Source: Aurantimonas coralicida_A (lineage in GTDB: Bacteria > Pseudomonadota > Alphaproteobacteria > Rhizobiales > Rhizobiaceae). From it: DNA of 64,000 nt. Position numbers and translations under genes: made by a program. Of this stretch, positions 41,576-51,437 are shown piece after piece; positions within the stretch are counted from its first letter, which is position 1; each line of letters begins with the position of its first letter. The notes beneath the pieces are model-generated. The model was not told where the DNA came from. It ran no database searches and saw only the letters and a list, made by a program, of their open reading frames with translations. The stretch lies in contig NZ_JAYXIH010000018.1 of NCBI RefSeq assembly GCF_036016755.1, positions 1 through 64,000 on the forward strand, read 5' to 3'.

Positions 41576-44137
41576 TCAGACCGCCAGCGGGAAGAGCGCG
41601 ATGGTCGCAACGGTGATCAACGCAGTGGCCGCCATGAAGTGCCAGTAGAGCGCGACATTGGCGATATCGATGTCGTAGACCGGCGTCAGCCGGCCGGCGA
41701 GCGATCGCGCCAGGCAATAGCCGAGCATCAGTGCGCCGACGGCGCCGTGGACCGCTGTCCAGATGACCAGCACCCAGACCGTCGCCGGATAGACGTGGGT
41801 GACCGGATCGAGACCGGTGACGTACGGTGCCCAGACGAGAGCCGCTCCGCCGCCAAGGGCCAGCAAGGCGCCGCCGCCCATGAGCGCCCGCGCCATGCCG
41901 ACCGAACCGGCGCGGTTGATTCTGAGCGCCAGGCGGGCGGCGATCCACCCGCCTGCAAACAGCGCCAGCGCGATCAACGGCCAGACCAACCCCGGCCCCT
42001 CGATACGGGCCGGCGGAAAGTTTTCGTGGATGGTAAAAAAGAAAAAATAACCGAACACCAGCGACAGGAAGGCGGTGCCGTCGCCGACCATGGTGATGAA
42101 CATCGCCCACCAGCCGACCGATTTCGGGCCGGAAAGATAAAGCGGCAGCGTCAGCCCGCGGCCCACATCCTTGTCCGGTTTCTCCGGGATGATGGCGGTG
42201 CCGCGCCACAGCCAGACGAGAATCGCGGCGGTCGCCAGCACCATCGCCGCGATGGTCGCCAGCCACCAGTGGAAGGTCGCGAAGATGAACACCGCGCCGA
42301 GGAAGATCGCCGCCCACATGGTCATGAAGGTCGGGCCGGGAACCCGCAGGCACTGTTCCGGCGTCGCGTCGAGGACGCCGGTCACCATCGTCTCGCGCTG
42401 CATCTCCTCGGCGTCCGGCATGTAGAAGCGTCCCATGTCGACGTCTTCCATGAAGTTCGGCTGCTCCCACAGCGGATAGCGGGTCGTGACGAGCGGGATC
42501 GAGCGCACCCCCCAGCCCTTGTCCTCGGTCTCGGCCAGCCATTCCAGCGTGCCGGCGTTCCAGACATTGCGCTCGGCACGCGGCAGATGGCGGCTTGGCC
42601 GCAGCACGTCGAAGACGACGACGAGGAAGCCGGCGGCAAAGACGAAGGCGCCGACCGAGGAGATCAGATTGGGAATGTCGAGCCCGAGGTCGGCGGGATA
42701 GGTCCAGATGCGGCGGGGCATGCCCATCAGCCCCGACCAGTGCATCGGCAGGAAGGCGACGTTGAAGCCGACGAACATCAGCCAGAAGGCGATCTTGCCA
42801 AGGCCGTCGGACAGCTTTCGTCCCGACAGCATCGGCCAGAAATAGTAGATGCCGGCAACGACCGGAAACAGCATGCCGCCGATCAAGACGTAATGGAGGT
42901 GTCCGACGATGAAATAGGTGTCGTGGGCCTGCCAGTCGAAGGGCGCGAGCGCGACCATGACGCCCGTGAGGCCGCCAAGGACGAAGATCGCCAGCGCCCC
43001 GGAGACGAACAGCATCGGCACCCGATAGATCACCCGGCCGGTCAGGAGCGTCGCCAGGAACACGAAGATCTGGACGCCGGTCGGGATCGCCACCGCCTCG
43101 GACGCGGCCGAGAAGAAGCCGAGCGAGATCGCGGGGAGGCCGGTGGTGAACATGTGGTGGACCCACAGGCCGAACGACAGAAAGCCGGTGCCGACAGCGG
43201 CGAGCACGATCCAGGAATAGCCGAGGATCGGGCGCCGCGCGAAGGTCGGAACGATCATCGCCAGAAGCGCGATCGCCGGCAGAAAGACGATGTAGACCTC
43301 AGGGTGTCCGAAGATCCAGAACAGGTGTTGCCACAGCATCGGGTCGCCGCCGCGCTCGGGGTCGAAGAACGGCCAGCCGAACAGGCGCTCCAGCTCGAAC
43401 AGGATGTCGCCGGCGATCAGCGGCGGGAATGCGAACAGGATCATGCCGGCGACGACGAGCACATACCAGGCATAGAGCGGCATCAGATTGAGCCGCATGC
43501 CGGGCGGCCGGCATTTCAGCGTGCCGACGATCAGCTCCACCGCCGCGGCGATCGAGGCGACCTCGATGAAGGAGAGGCCGAGCAGCCAGATGTCGGGACC
43601 ATATCCCGGCGTGAAGCGCTCCTGCGTCGTCAGCGGCGGATACATGAACCAGCCGCTGGCGGGCGCCGCGTCGAAGAAGATCGAGCCGGTGACGAACACT
43701 CCGCCGATGAGGAAGCACCAATAGCCGAAGGCCGAAAGGCGCGGAAACGGCAGGTCGCGCGCGCCCAGCATCTGCGGCAGGATGACGATCGCCACCGCCT
43801 CGAAGATCGGCACGGCGAACAGGAACATCATCACCGTGCCGTGCAGCGTGTAGACCTGATTGTAGAAACTGGCCGACAGGAAGTCGTTGTCCGGAACGGC
43901 GAGCTGCACGCGGATCATCAGGCCGAGAACGCCCGCGAACAGTAAGAAGGCGAAGGCGGTGGCGGTGTACCAGATCCCCACCTCGGTGTTGTTCACCGCC
44001 GACCAGTAGCGCCAGCCTTTCGGCGCCTTCCAGACCTCGATCAGTCGCTCCTCCTGGGCGCGGCGGACGGCCGCGTCCTCCTGGTCCTGATGGGTGGCGC
44101 CGGTCACGCCAGGCTTGCCGAACGCGGTCTCGCTCAT
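41576..44137 (-). CDS. ctaD: Cytochrome c oxidase subunit I+III fusion (CoxAC)
   Basis: An 853-residue fusion. The N-terminal part (about 1-560) is the heme-copper subunit I: YTLHGTVMMF (heme a ligand), FGHPEVYIVFLP with the proton-pumping Glu of A1-type oxidases, VHHMFTTG and DTYFIVGHLHYVL with CuB and heme ligands. After a linker (RFYMPDAEEMQRE) the C-terminal part (about 600-853) is subunit III, with WWAMFITMVGDGTAFLSLVFGYF and the typical seven helices less two. Such fusions are known from rhizobial and other caa3 oxidases. It reduces oxygen with electrons from cytochrome c. Confidence 0.93.
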   Translation of the reverse strand: MSETAFGKPGVTGATHQDQEDAAVRRAQEERLIEVWKAPKGWRYWSAVNNTEVGIWYTATAFAFLLFAGVLGLMIRVQLAVPDNDFLSASFYNQVYTLHGTVMMFLFAVPIFEAVAIVILPQMLGARDLPFPRLSAFGYWCFLIGGVFVTGSIFFDAAPASGWFMYPPLTTQERFTPGYGPDIWLLGLSFIEVASIAAAVELIVGTLKCRPPGMRLNLMPLYAWYVLVVAGMILFAFPPLIAGDILFELERLFGWPFFDPERGGDPMLWQHLFWIFGHPEVYIVFLPAIALLAMIVPTFARRPILGYSWIVLAAVGTGFLSFGLWVHHMFTTGLPAISLGFFSAASEAVAIPTGVQIFVFLATLLTGRVIYRVPMLFVSGALAIFVLGGLTGVMVALAPFDWQAHDTYFIVGHLHYVLIGGMLFPVVAGIYYFWPMLSGRKLSDGLGKIAFWLMFVGFNVAFLPMHWSGLMGMPRRIWTYPADLGLDIPNLISSVGAFVFAAGFLVVVFDVLRPSRHLPRAERNVWNAGTLEWLAETEDKGWGVRSIPLVTTRYPLWEQPNFMEDVDMGRFYMPDAEEMQRETMVTGVLDATPEQCLRVPGPTFMTMWAAIFLGAVFIFATFHWWLATIAAMVLATAAILVWLWRGTAIIPEKPDKDVGRGLTLPLYLSGPKSVGWWAMFITMVGDGTAFLSLVFGYFFFFTIHENFPPARIEGPGLVWPLIALALFAGGWIAARLALRINRAGSVGMARALMGGGALLALGGGAALVWAPYVTGLDPVTHVYPATVWVLVIWTAVHGAVGALMLGYCLARSLAGRLTPVYDIDIANVALYWHFMAATALITVATIALFPLAV

Positions 44138-45207
44138 CGCAGCGCCCCCAGCCAGTTGGCGATGGCGGTGATCTCGGCTTCGGGCAGCATGGCGAAGGCG
44201 GGCATTTCGGCTCCCGGCTTGAGATGGGCGGGGGAGCGGATGAAGGCGGCGATATTCGCCGGCGTTGTCTCAAGCAGACCCGCGCCGATGGTTTTCCGCG
44301 AGGCGATATGGGTCAGGTCCGGCCCGACGGCGCCGTCGGCCGGCGTGCCGCGCACCGTATGGCAGGCGCCGCAGCCGCGTTCGACGAACCGCTCGGCGCC
44401 CTCGCCCTCGGTGACGGCGGCCGGCTGGCTCTGGGCCTCGACATAGTGGGTGTAATTGGCCCCCGAGACGACGACGACGCGAAATCCCATCTGGGCGTGG
44501 GCGTCACCGCAGAATTCGGCGCAGACGCCGTTGTAGACGCCCTCGCGGGTCGGCTCGAGCACCAGCCGGTTGACCCTGCCGGGAATGGCGTCGGTCTTGC
44601 CGGCGATGGCCGGCACCCAGAAGGAATGGATCACGTCCGGGCTGCCGAGGAGAATTTCGGAGCGGCGGCCGACCGGCAGCCAGAGTTCGTTGGCACTCTC
44701 GACGCCGCCGGCAGGCAGGCTCTTGGCGACGCCCGGTTCGCCTTCGACGCCGTAGGCGATACGCCACCAGAAGCGCTCGCCGGAGACCGCGATCTTTGGC
44801 CCGTCCGCTTCGCGCCGAAGTTCCGGCATCATGGTGAGGCCCCAACTCAAGAGGGCGGCCAAGACGATGGTGGGGACGACGGCACCACCCCAGATGATCA
44901 GCCGGATTCCGGTCGCTTCGCTGTGAGCCGCGGGATTGACCCTGGTCGCGTAGACCGAGAGGCCGATGACGAGCAGCCAGATGACGACAGCCCCGGCGAG
45001 CATGACCCAGAACAGGGTCGCGACGTTGGCGGCTTCGGTTCCGGCGGCTTCGAATGTCGATTGCGGACCGGCACAGCCGGCGGTGAGGACCGGAATGAAC
45101 CCTGGGGCGAGCGAACGCGCCCATCGGCGCGCCGGCAAGGTGCGGTTCGCGGCGGCAAGCGTTGCGATCCGTTGCGGTCGGCCTGTGGTCGGCCGCGATT
45201 CCGGCAT
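44134..45207 (-). CDS. coxB: Cytochrome c oxidase subunit II with fused cytochrome c domain
   Basis: A 357-residue membrane-anchored subunit. LTAGC at 41-45 looks like a lipobox, and two helices (about 63-90, 102-125) follow. The CuA site is H194 and C229-x3-C233-x3-H237-x2-M240 (CAEFCGDAHAQM). A C-terminal cytochrome c domain carries CGACH (279-283) with an axial Met in GAEMPAF. The fused heme domain makes this a caa3-type oxidase. It is the first gene of the operon and overlaps coxAC by 4 bp. The first 30 residues are unusually basic, so the true start may be further downstream. Confidence 0.93.
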   Translation of the reverse strand: MPESRPTTGRPQRIATLAAANRTLPARRWARSLAPGFIPVLTAGCAGPQSTFEAAGTEAANVATLFWVMLAGAVVIWLLVIGLSVYATRVNPAAHSEATGIRLIIWGGAVVPTIVLAALLSWGLTMMPELRREADGPKIAVSGERFWWRIAYGVEGEPGVAKSLPAGGVESANELWLPVGRRSEILLGSPDVIHSFWVPAIAGKTDAIPGRVNRLVLEPTREGVYNGVCAEFCGDAHAQMGFRVVVVSGANYTHYVEAQSQPAAVTEGEGAERFVERGCGACHTVRGTPADGAVGPDLTHIASRKTIGAGLLETTPANIAAFIRSPAHLKPGAEMPAFAMLPEAEITAIANWLGALR

Positions 45208-45341
45208 GGGTCCCCCTGTCGTTCGGCGTCGCGGAACATTTCGACGGCGTCAGCGCGAAGATAGCAAGGTCGTCGGATTCGGCCAGAGCCTGATTGGTGA
45301 ACCGGCGATCGATCGCGCGCCTAAGGGGCATCGCAGTTCGC

Positions 45342-48300
45342 TCATTGAAAATTCCGCCCCTTCGGCAGCACCTGTCGCACGGACCGATCGGCAAGGCCTG
45401 GACGATGCGCCGGGTCGGGTGTCGCGAGCATGGAGCGGTGGCGGGCAAGCAGTCTTGCCTGACCGCGCTGTTCGTCGACCGGTCGGCGGATTTCGTCGGC
45501 CCGGGCCAGCGCGGCCCCGAGCGAGGCGACGACCTCGGAGTTTTCGTCCATTTCGGCCTCGCCGACCGCGGGGACGTCGCCGCTGGCGATCGGCATCAGC
45601 AGCGGCGTCAGATCTTCGATGTCGTCGGCGACGACATGGATCACCCCCCGGTCGGACTGCATTCGTCCCGTCACCTTGACGAAGCGCGCGCCGAGGACGA
45701 CCGGACGTAAGCGCTCGAAGATTTTCGGCCAGACGATGATGTTGGCGATGCCGGTTTCATCCTCGATGGTCATGAAGATCACGCCCTTCGCCGAGCCCGG
45801 CCGCTGGCGGATGAGGACGAGGCCCGCGACGGCGACGCGGCTGCCCGAGCGCAGCGTCGCCAGCGTCTCGTTGGCCAGCACGCGTCTCCGTTCCAGCGCG
45901 GCGCGCACGAAGGAGACCGGATGCGCTTTCAGGGAGAGCGACAGGAAACGGTAGTCGTTGAACACCTCCTCGCCGATCGGCATCGGCGGCAGATGCGCGT
46001 CGGGCTCGTCCTGCAGGTCCTTGGCCGAAGCGCGCTCGAACAGCGGCAGGCGCTCGGCTGCGCCGTTGGGATCGAGCGCCCGGCAGGCCCACAGCGCGTC
46101 GCGGCGGGTGAGGCCCAGCGAGTCGAAGGCGTCGGCGTCGGCCAGCCGTTCGATCGTCGCGCGTTTGAGCCCCGAACGCAGCCACAGATCGCGGATCGAA
46201 TCGTAGCCCGGCCCCCGTGCCGCCACCAGCGTGGCCATTTCCTCGGCGCCGAGCCCCTTGACCTGGCGAAAGCCGAGGCGGACGGCGTGGCGGGTTCGGA
46301 TGGCCTCCCGCATGTCCGAATGCCGGGCTTTCATGCCGCCGGGATCGAAGGGTGCCGCCTCCAGCGTCTGGTCGAAGGCGGAGTGATTGACGTCGACCGG
46401 CCTGATCTCGACGCCGTGCTCCCTGGCGTCGCGGACGATCTGCGCCGGCGCGTAGAAGCCCATCGGCTGGGCGTTCAGAAGCGCGGCGGCGAAGACGTCG
46501 GGATAATGGCATTTCAGCCAGCAGGAGGCATAGACGAGCAGCGCGAAGGAAGCGGCGTGGCTTTCGGGAAAGCCGTATTCGCCAAAACCCTCGATCTGCT
46601 TGAAACAGCGTTCGGCGAAGTCGCGCTCATAGCCGCGCGCGACCATTCCCTCGACCAGCTTCTTCTGGAAGGTGTGGATGGTGCCGACCCGGCGAAACGT
46701 CGCCATGGCGCGGCGCAGCTTGTCCGCCTCGTTCGGCGTGAAGCCGGCGGCGACGATGGCGATTCGCATCGCCTGTTCCTGGAACAGCGGCACGCCGAGG
46801 GTGCGGCCGAGCACCTCGCGCAACTCCTCCTTCGGATAGCTGACCGGCTCCAGCCCCATCTTGCGCCTGAGATAGGGGTGGACCATGTCGCCCTGGATCG
46901 GGCCGGGCCGCACGATCGCCACCTCGATGACGAGATCGTAGAAGCATTCGGGCCTGAGCTTCGGCAGCATCGACATCTGCGCCCGGCTTTCGATCTGGAA
47001 GACGCCGAGCGTGTCGGCCCGCTGGGCCATCCGGTAGGTCGGCGCGTCGTCCGCCGCCAACGACAGATCGGCGAGGCTGAGCGTCACGCCGTAATGGCTT
47101 TCAAGCAGATCGAAGCCGCGGCGCAGGCACGACAGCATGCCGAGGGCGAGAATGTCGATTTTCAGGATGCCGAGTGCGTCGAGATCGTCCTTGTCCCATT
47201 CGACGATGGTGCGCCCGTCCATGCCGGTGTTGAGGATCGGCACGACCGCGTCGATGCGGTCCCTGGTGATGACGAAGCCGCCGACATGCTGGGACAGATG
47301 CCGGGGAAAGCCGGCGAGCTCGGTGGCGAAGTGGAGGACATTCGCCGTGGTCGGATCCTCGGCCGTCAAACCGGCCGCCGCGGCTTCGCACTCCCCGAGA
47401 TCGGAGGAATGATAGCCCCAGACCGATCCGGACAGCGCCGAGACCGCGTCGTCCGACAGGCCGAAGGCCTTGCCAACCTCGCGGGCGGCCGAGCGGGCGC
47501 GATAGGTGATGACGGTGGCGGCGATGGCGGCGTTGTCCCGGCCGTAATGGTCGTAGATGTACTGGATTACCTCCTCGCGGCGCTCGTGCTCGAAGTCGAT
47601 GTCGATGTCCGGCGGCTCGCGCCGGTCCGACGAGATGAACCGTTCGAACAACAGTCCGGCGCGCTCGGGCGAGACCTCGGTGATGCCGATGCAGAAGCAA
47701 ACCACCGAATTGGCCGCCGAGCCGCGCCCCTGGCACAAAATGCCCTTTGACCGGGCGAATTCGACGATGTGGTGGACGGTGAGGAAATACGGCTCGTATT
47801 TCAGCTCGCCGATGATCTGGAGCTCGTAGTCGATCTGCCGGGTGACGCTCGCCGGAACGCCTTCCGGATAGCGCCATTTGGCGCCGTCATGGGCGAGAAA
47901 GCGCAGTTCCTCCGCCGGGGTGCGGGTCAGCTTCAGCGCCTCGTCGGGATATTCGTAGCGAAGGCTCTTCAGGTCGAAATCGAGTTCGGCGAAGAAGCCA
48001 TTGGCGGTCTCGACGGCTCCCTGATAGGCGCGAAACAGCCGGGCGATCTCGTCCGGGGCCTTCAAATGCCGCTCGGCGTTGCGCGACAAAAGGCGCCCCG
48101 CTTCGGCGAGCGGCACATGCTCCCGGATCGCGGTCATCACGTCCTGCAGCCGCCTTCGGCCCGGCGCGTGGTGGAAGACGTCATTGGTTGCCATCAGCGG
48201 CGTGCCGCGTTGCTCCGCAAGGCGGGCGGCGCGGGCGAAGCGGCGCTGGTCGAGCCCGTCATGGGCCGGCGCGGCGGCAAGCCGCACGGCGCCTGGAAAG

Positions 48301-48782
48301 GCCGAGGCGAGCGCCTGGAGGGCGCGGGCGAGGCGGGCTTCGGCGAGGTCCGCTCCGGCTTTCTCGTCATGGCCGAGTTCCGCCGGAGCCAGGGCAGCGA
48401 GATTGAGGCCGTCACCCCATTCGAGCAAGTCGGACAGATGCAGGACGCAATCGCCCTTGCGGGTTCGCAGGTTGCCGAGGCTGAGCAAGCGGCAGAGCCG
48501 GCCCCAGCCGGCGCGATCGCGCGGATAGGCCAGAATGTCGGGAGTGTCGTCGGAAAAGACCAGCCGGGCGCCGGGTGCGTAGGCAAGGCCGGCTTCTCGC
48601 GCCGCCTGATGGGCGCGCACCACGCCTGCGACGGTGTTGCGGTCGGCAAGGCCGATGCCGCCGAGGCCGAGCCGGTGGGCGGTGACGACCAGTTCCTCCG
48701 GCTGCGAGGCGCCGCGCAGGAAAGAGAAGCAGCTGGCGACGCCGAGTTCGGCGAAGGCGGGCGGGGCCGGCGCGGGTGTCAT
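45342..48782 (-). CDS. dnaE2: Error-prone DNA polymerase DnaE2 (ImuC)
   Basis: A 1146-residue C-family polymerase for SOS translesion synthesis. The PHP domain starts FAELGVASCFSFLRGASQPEELV. The polymerase active site includes ILCQGRGSAANSVVCFCIGIT and PDIDIDFEHERREEVIQYIY with catalytic Asp residues. The helix-hairpin-helix and OB-fold (GLVLIRQRPGSAKGVIFMTIEDE) follow. It is about 1080-1150 residues in most DnaE2 and lacks the C-terminal tau-binding tail of DnaE1. The start overlaps the imuB stop (ATGA). It is the last gene of imuA-imuB-dnaE2. Confidence 0.96.
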   Translation of the reverse strand: MTPAPAPPAFAELGVASCFSFLRGASQPEELVVTAHRLGLGGIGLADRNTVAGVVRAHQAAREAGLAYAPGARLVFSDDTPDILAYPRDRAGWGRLCRLLSLGNLRTRKGDCVLHLSDLLEWGDGLNLAALAPAELGHDEKAGADLAEARLARALQALASAFPGAVRLAAAPAHDGLDQRRFARAARLAEQRGTPLMATNDVFHHAPGRRRLQDVMTAIREHVPLAEAGRLLSRNAERHLKAPDEIARLFRAYQGAVETANGFFAELDFDLKSLRYEYPDEALKLTRTPAEELRFLAHDGAKWRYPEGVPASVTRQIDYELQIIGELKYEPYFLTVHHIVEFARSKGILCQGRGSAANSVVCFCIGITEVSPERAGLLFERFISSDRREPPDIDIDFEHERREEVIQYIYDHYGRDNAAIAATVITYRARSAAREVGKAFGLSDDAVSALSGSVWGYHSSDLGECEAAAAGLTAEDPTTANVLHFATELAGFPRHLSQHVGGFVITRDRIDAVVPILNTGMDGRTIVEWDKDDLDALGILKIDILALGMLSCLRRGFDLLESHYGVTLSLADLSLAADDAPTYRMAQRADTLGVFQIESRAQMSMLPKLRPECFYDLVIEVAIVRPGPIQGDMVHPYLRRKMGLEPVSYPKEELREVLGRTLGVPLFQEQAMRIAIVAAGFTPNEADKLRRAMATFRRVGTIHTFQKKLVEGMVARGYERDFAERCFKQIEGFGEYGFPESHAASFALLVYASCWLKCHYPDVFAAALLNAQPMGFYAPAQIVRDAREHGVEIRPVDVNHSAFDQTLEAAPFDPGGMKARHSDMREAIRTRHAVRLGFRQVKGLGAEEMATLVAARGPGYDSIRDLWLRSGLKRATIERLADADAFDSLGLTRRDALWACRALDPNGAAERLPLFERASAKDLQDEPDAHLPPMPIGEEVFNDYRFLSLSLKAHPVSFVRAALERRRVLANETLATLRSGSRVAVAGLVLIRQRPGSAKGVIFMTIEDETGIANIIVWPKIFERLRPVVLGARFVKVTGRMQSDRGVIHVVADDIEDLTPLLMPIASGDVPAVGEAEMDENSEVVASLGAALARADEIRRPVDEQRGQARLLARHRSMLATPDPAHRPGLADRSVRQVLPKGRNFQ

Positions 48783-50536
48783 GCGAAGATTCCGTGCAGA
48801 TACCAGGCCAGCCGCGGAGCCGGCAGCTGCCATTCGGGATCGACCGCCGGGTCGGCCCAGCCCTCTCGAAACAGCCAGAAGCGGCGGCCGTCGGCATCCT
48901 CGATCCGGTAATAGTCGCGCGCGGCTTCGCCCGCGTCCCGCCACCATTCGGCGCCGATCCGCTCCGGTCCCTCGGCCCGGCGCACGAGGTGCAGCGCCCG
49001 GCGCCAGCGAAATTGCAGCGGCGCGCCGTCCGGCACCTCGAAGCTTGCCTCGATCGGCTCCGGCAAGGCGAGCAGTCGGACCGGCCGGGGCGCGCTGACC
49101 GGCGCAAGGCTCTGCCGGGCCGCGAGGGGGCCGACATTGCCGGCGTCCACCGGTCGCCAGCGTTCGGCCCGTTCCGGCCAATGGCTGTCGGCGACTTCGA
49201 TCCGCAGGACGCTGGCCTCGCCGAGCCGGGCGCCGAGCCGGTCGATGAGGCCGCCGAAAACGTCGACGGCCGCATCGGCGCCGGACAAATCCGTCTGCAC
49301 ATCCGGCATCGGCGCGGCTTCGAACACCGCCAGCTTGACGAGATCATAGCCGTAGCCGGCGTCGAACTCTTCCCCGAGGCCCTTCATGCGCTCGCGGAAC
49401 AGGCGCTGCACATGGCCCGGCTCGCGCACCGGCCGCGAGGCGCCGACGGCGAGCCGGTTGACCTGTCCGTCGACGCGAAACAGCGACAGTTCGAGCCGCC
49501 GGGCGCCGACGCCGCGGCGCGCCAGATCGTCCTGCAGCCGTTCGGCGAGGAGGAAAAGGACGCGCTCGACATCCTCGATCCGGCTGATCGGCTCGAACAG
49601 CCGGCGCTCGGCGGCAAGCTCGGGGATCGGCCGACGGGGGCTGATCGGCCGAAAGACCCGGCCAGCCGCTTCATCGAGGCGGGTCAAAAGATCCTCGCCG
49701 AAGCGCCGGGCCAATCCAGCGCGCGGCAGCGACAACAGCGACCCGACCGTTTTGAGGCCGAGCCGTCGGAGCATGGCGGCGAGGCTCGAATCGAGCCGTA
49801 GAGCGGCGACGGGCAGCGGAGTGATCGCAGCCTGTTCCCCGCCCGCCGCAACGATGCTGGCGTCGCCGTGGCCGACCAGGGCGAGCGCCGTGCCGGCATG
49901 GCTGGCGATCGTAGCGGACGCGGCGAACCCTTGCTGGAACAGGCGGGCGAGGAGGTTGTCCATCAGCGCTTTTTCGCCGCCGAACAGATGGGCGCAGCCG
50001 GAAATGTCGAGGAAAAGGCCATGCGGCGGGTCGAGGGCGACGAGGGGCGTGTAGCGGTCGCACCAGTCGGCAAGGGCTGTCAGCAACCGCGCGTCGGCCG
50101 GCGGATCGGCGAGGATGATCGCTAGGCCGGGAAACCGCGCCCGCGCTTCGGCCAACCCGACCCCCGGGGATAGCCCGCCGGCCTCCGCCCGCTCGCAGAC
50201 AGCAGCGATCCGGTTGGCGTTGGCGACCGTCTCGTACAGCGCCAGCGGCGCCATCGGCGTGTCGCCGGCCGCCCCTTCCGAGGCGACTTCGGCGAGGCCG
50301 CGTGTCTCGTAGCGCGCGCGGTTCGGCGGCCGCAGGACGGTATCGAGTCGGCCCCGATCGATCCCGGCTTTGCCCGGAACCGAGGGTAAATGCGCGCTAT
50401 CCTCACGACGCGCGCTGGAGCGCCACGAGCGACCCAGCGTCTCGCGCCGGATCCGGTCGGTCGACAGGCGCGGCAGCGAGAGGGCGAGGAAGCGCGGTTG
50501 CACGCTCTGGGCGAAGCGGGTCGAAACGTCGCTCAT
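48779..50536 (-). CDS. imuB: ImuB, Y-family polymerase-like mutasome protein
   Basis: A 585-residue Y-family-like protein without a functional catalytic site; it serves as the beta-clamp-binding scaffold of the ImuA-ImuB-DnaE2 mutasome. Recognisable parts are RFLALSLPRLSTDRI, the polymerase-fold segment GLFLDISGCAHLFGGEKAL and the HhH-type AAMLRRLGLKTVGSLLSLPRAGL. I chose ATG 50536. It lies inside the 3' end of imuA, giving a 134-bp out-of-frame overlap. The frame could run to 50749, but that part has no coding character. Confidence 0.93.
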   Translation of the reverse strand: MSDVSTRFAQSVQPRFLALSLPRLSTDRIRRETLGRSWRSSARREDSAHLPSVPGKAGIDRGRLDTVLRPPNRARYETRGLAEVASEGAAGDTPMAPLALYETVANANRIAAVCERAEAGGLSPGVGLAEARARFPGLAIILADPPADARLLTALADWCDRYTPLVALDPPHGLFLDISGCAHLFGGEKALMDNLLARLFQQGFAASATIASHAGTALALVGHGDASIVAAGGEQAAITPLPVAALRLDSSLAAMLRRLGLKTVGSLLSLPRAGLARRFGEDLLTRLDEAAGRVFRPISPRRPIPELAAERRLFEPISRIEDVERVLFLLAERLQDDLARRGVGARRLELSLFRVDGQVNRLAVGASRPVREPGHVQRLFRERMKGLGEEFDAGYGYDLVKLAVFEAAPMPDVQTDLSGADAAVDVFGGLIDRLGARLGEASVLRIEVADSHWPERAERWRPVDAGNVGPLAARQSLAPVSAPRPVRLLALPEPIEASFEVPDGAPLQFRWRRALHLVRRAEGPERIGAEWWRDAGEAARDYYRIEDADGRRFWLFREGWADPAVDPEWQLPAPRLAWYLHGIFA

Positions 50537-51380
50537 GGGGGTTCCACTCCAGACTGAAATGCCGCGGCCGGCCATCGCGGGATTTTTCGACCGTGACGGC
50601 GAACACCGGATGGCCGATGAGCTTTTGATGATTGGCGAGGTCGGGAACGAAAGCCGCCGGCGATGGCCGCACGCGCAGCCTGAGCGGCGCCGCCGTCGCC
50701 TCGGCGCGGGCGCTCTGGCGCAAGAGCAGGAACGGCAGGCCGGCCTCACGCGCGCGAAAATGCAGTCGCCGCGTGCCGTCGAGGCCGAGCCGCGCCGGAT
50801 TGCCGCGCACTTCCAGGATTGCCATCGTCAGCGCCGACGAGGCGGCGGCCTCCTCGCCGGCCCAGGCCGCGTCTTCCAGCCGGCGGGTTCGCACGATGCA
50901 AAGTGCGCTCGGATCGAGGCCGAAGCCGGCAAGGCCGGGCCAATAGGGCAGGCCGGCTTCCGAAAAGGCCAGGCTGTCGCCGATCCACAAAAGCGGCTTG
51001 TCCGGCCGGGCGCCGAAGCGGATGGCCAGGGCAAGCGCAAAGCCGGCCAGCGTTCCGCCGTCGCGGGTTTCGTCGAGATGGATTTCGGTCAGGCCGGCGG
51101 CCGGAAAGCCGCCGCCGAGCGCCGCGTCGGCCGTCGCGCAGCCGAGGGAATGCAGTTTGAGCGCGCTGCGGCGTGCCGGCTTGGTGGCCTTCGCCGTCGC
51201 CGTTTCGTCCGCTGGCTCCAGGCGGGCGACCGGCTGGCCCTCGATTCGGGCGATCTGTTCGCGTAACCGGGCAAGGGCCGAATTCCTAGAACCGGCCGCC
51301 GTCGCGTCATTCGCCGCGGACCGCGTCCGCGCCGAGGGGATGTCCGCCAGCCGGGCCGGCCAAGCATCGCTGACAGCCAT
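50403..51380 (-). CDS. imuA: ImuA, SulA/RecA-like mutasome protein
   Basis: A 325-residue RecA-like protein that is the first gene of the SOS mutasome. The family-typical ALKLHSLGCATADAALGGGFPAAGLTEIH starts near residue 75, and RHFSLEWNPHERRFDP is at the C-terminus. AAGGAGA 5 bp before ATG 51380 is a strong ribosome binding site. The last 134 bp overlap imuB in another frame, so the C-terminal tail may be variable. Expression should be SOS-induced by the LexA box at 51438-51452. Confidence 0.93.
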   Translation of the reverse strand: MAVSDAWPARLADIPSARTRSAANDATAAGSRNSALARLREQIARIEGQPVARLEPADETATAKATKPARRSALKLHSLGCATADAALGGGFPAAGLTEIHLDETRDGGTLAGFALALAIRFGARPDKPLLWIGDSLAFSEAGLPYWPGLAGFGLDPSALCIVRTRRLEDAAWAGEEAAASSALTMAILEVRGNPARLGLDGTRRLHFRAREAGLPFLLLRQSARAEATAAPLRLRVRPSPAAFVPDLANHQKLIGHPVFAVTVEKSRDGRPRHFSLEWNPHERRFDPLRPERATALPRPLAAAPVDRPDPARDAGSLVALQRAS

Positions 51381-51391
51381 AGGATCTCCTT

Positions 51392-51413
51392 CGGCCGCAA
51401 GGGTTTGCGGCCG
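51392..51413. other. Hairpin in the imuA leader
   Basis: CGGCCGCAA pairs perfectly with TTGCGGCCG around a 4-nt GGGT loop, 12 bp before the imuA start. It lies between the LexA box and the ribosome binding site, so it would form in the mRNA leader close to the Shine-Dalgarno. A role in mRNA stability or in modulating translation is possible but untested. Confidence 0.5.
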
Positions 51414-51437
51414 TCCAGCCTCTGGATAAGAGGTTTT

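Noticed and set aside
41519..43945. An 808-codon plus-strand frame opposite coxAC
   Set aside because: Composition is almost only charged and His/Gln residues and lacks hydrophobic structure; it mirrors membrane-protein codons on the other strand.
45921..47750. A 609-codon plus-strand frame opposite dnaE2
   Set aside because: Antisense shadow with no coding features; dnaE2 motifs account for the region.
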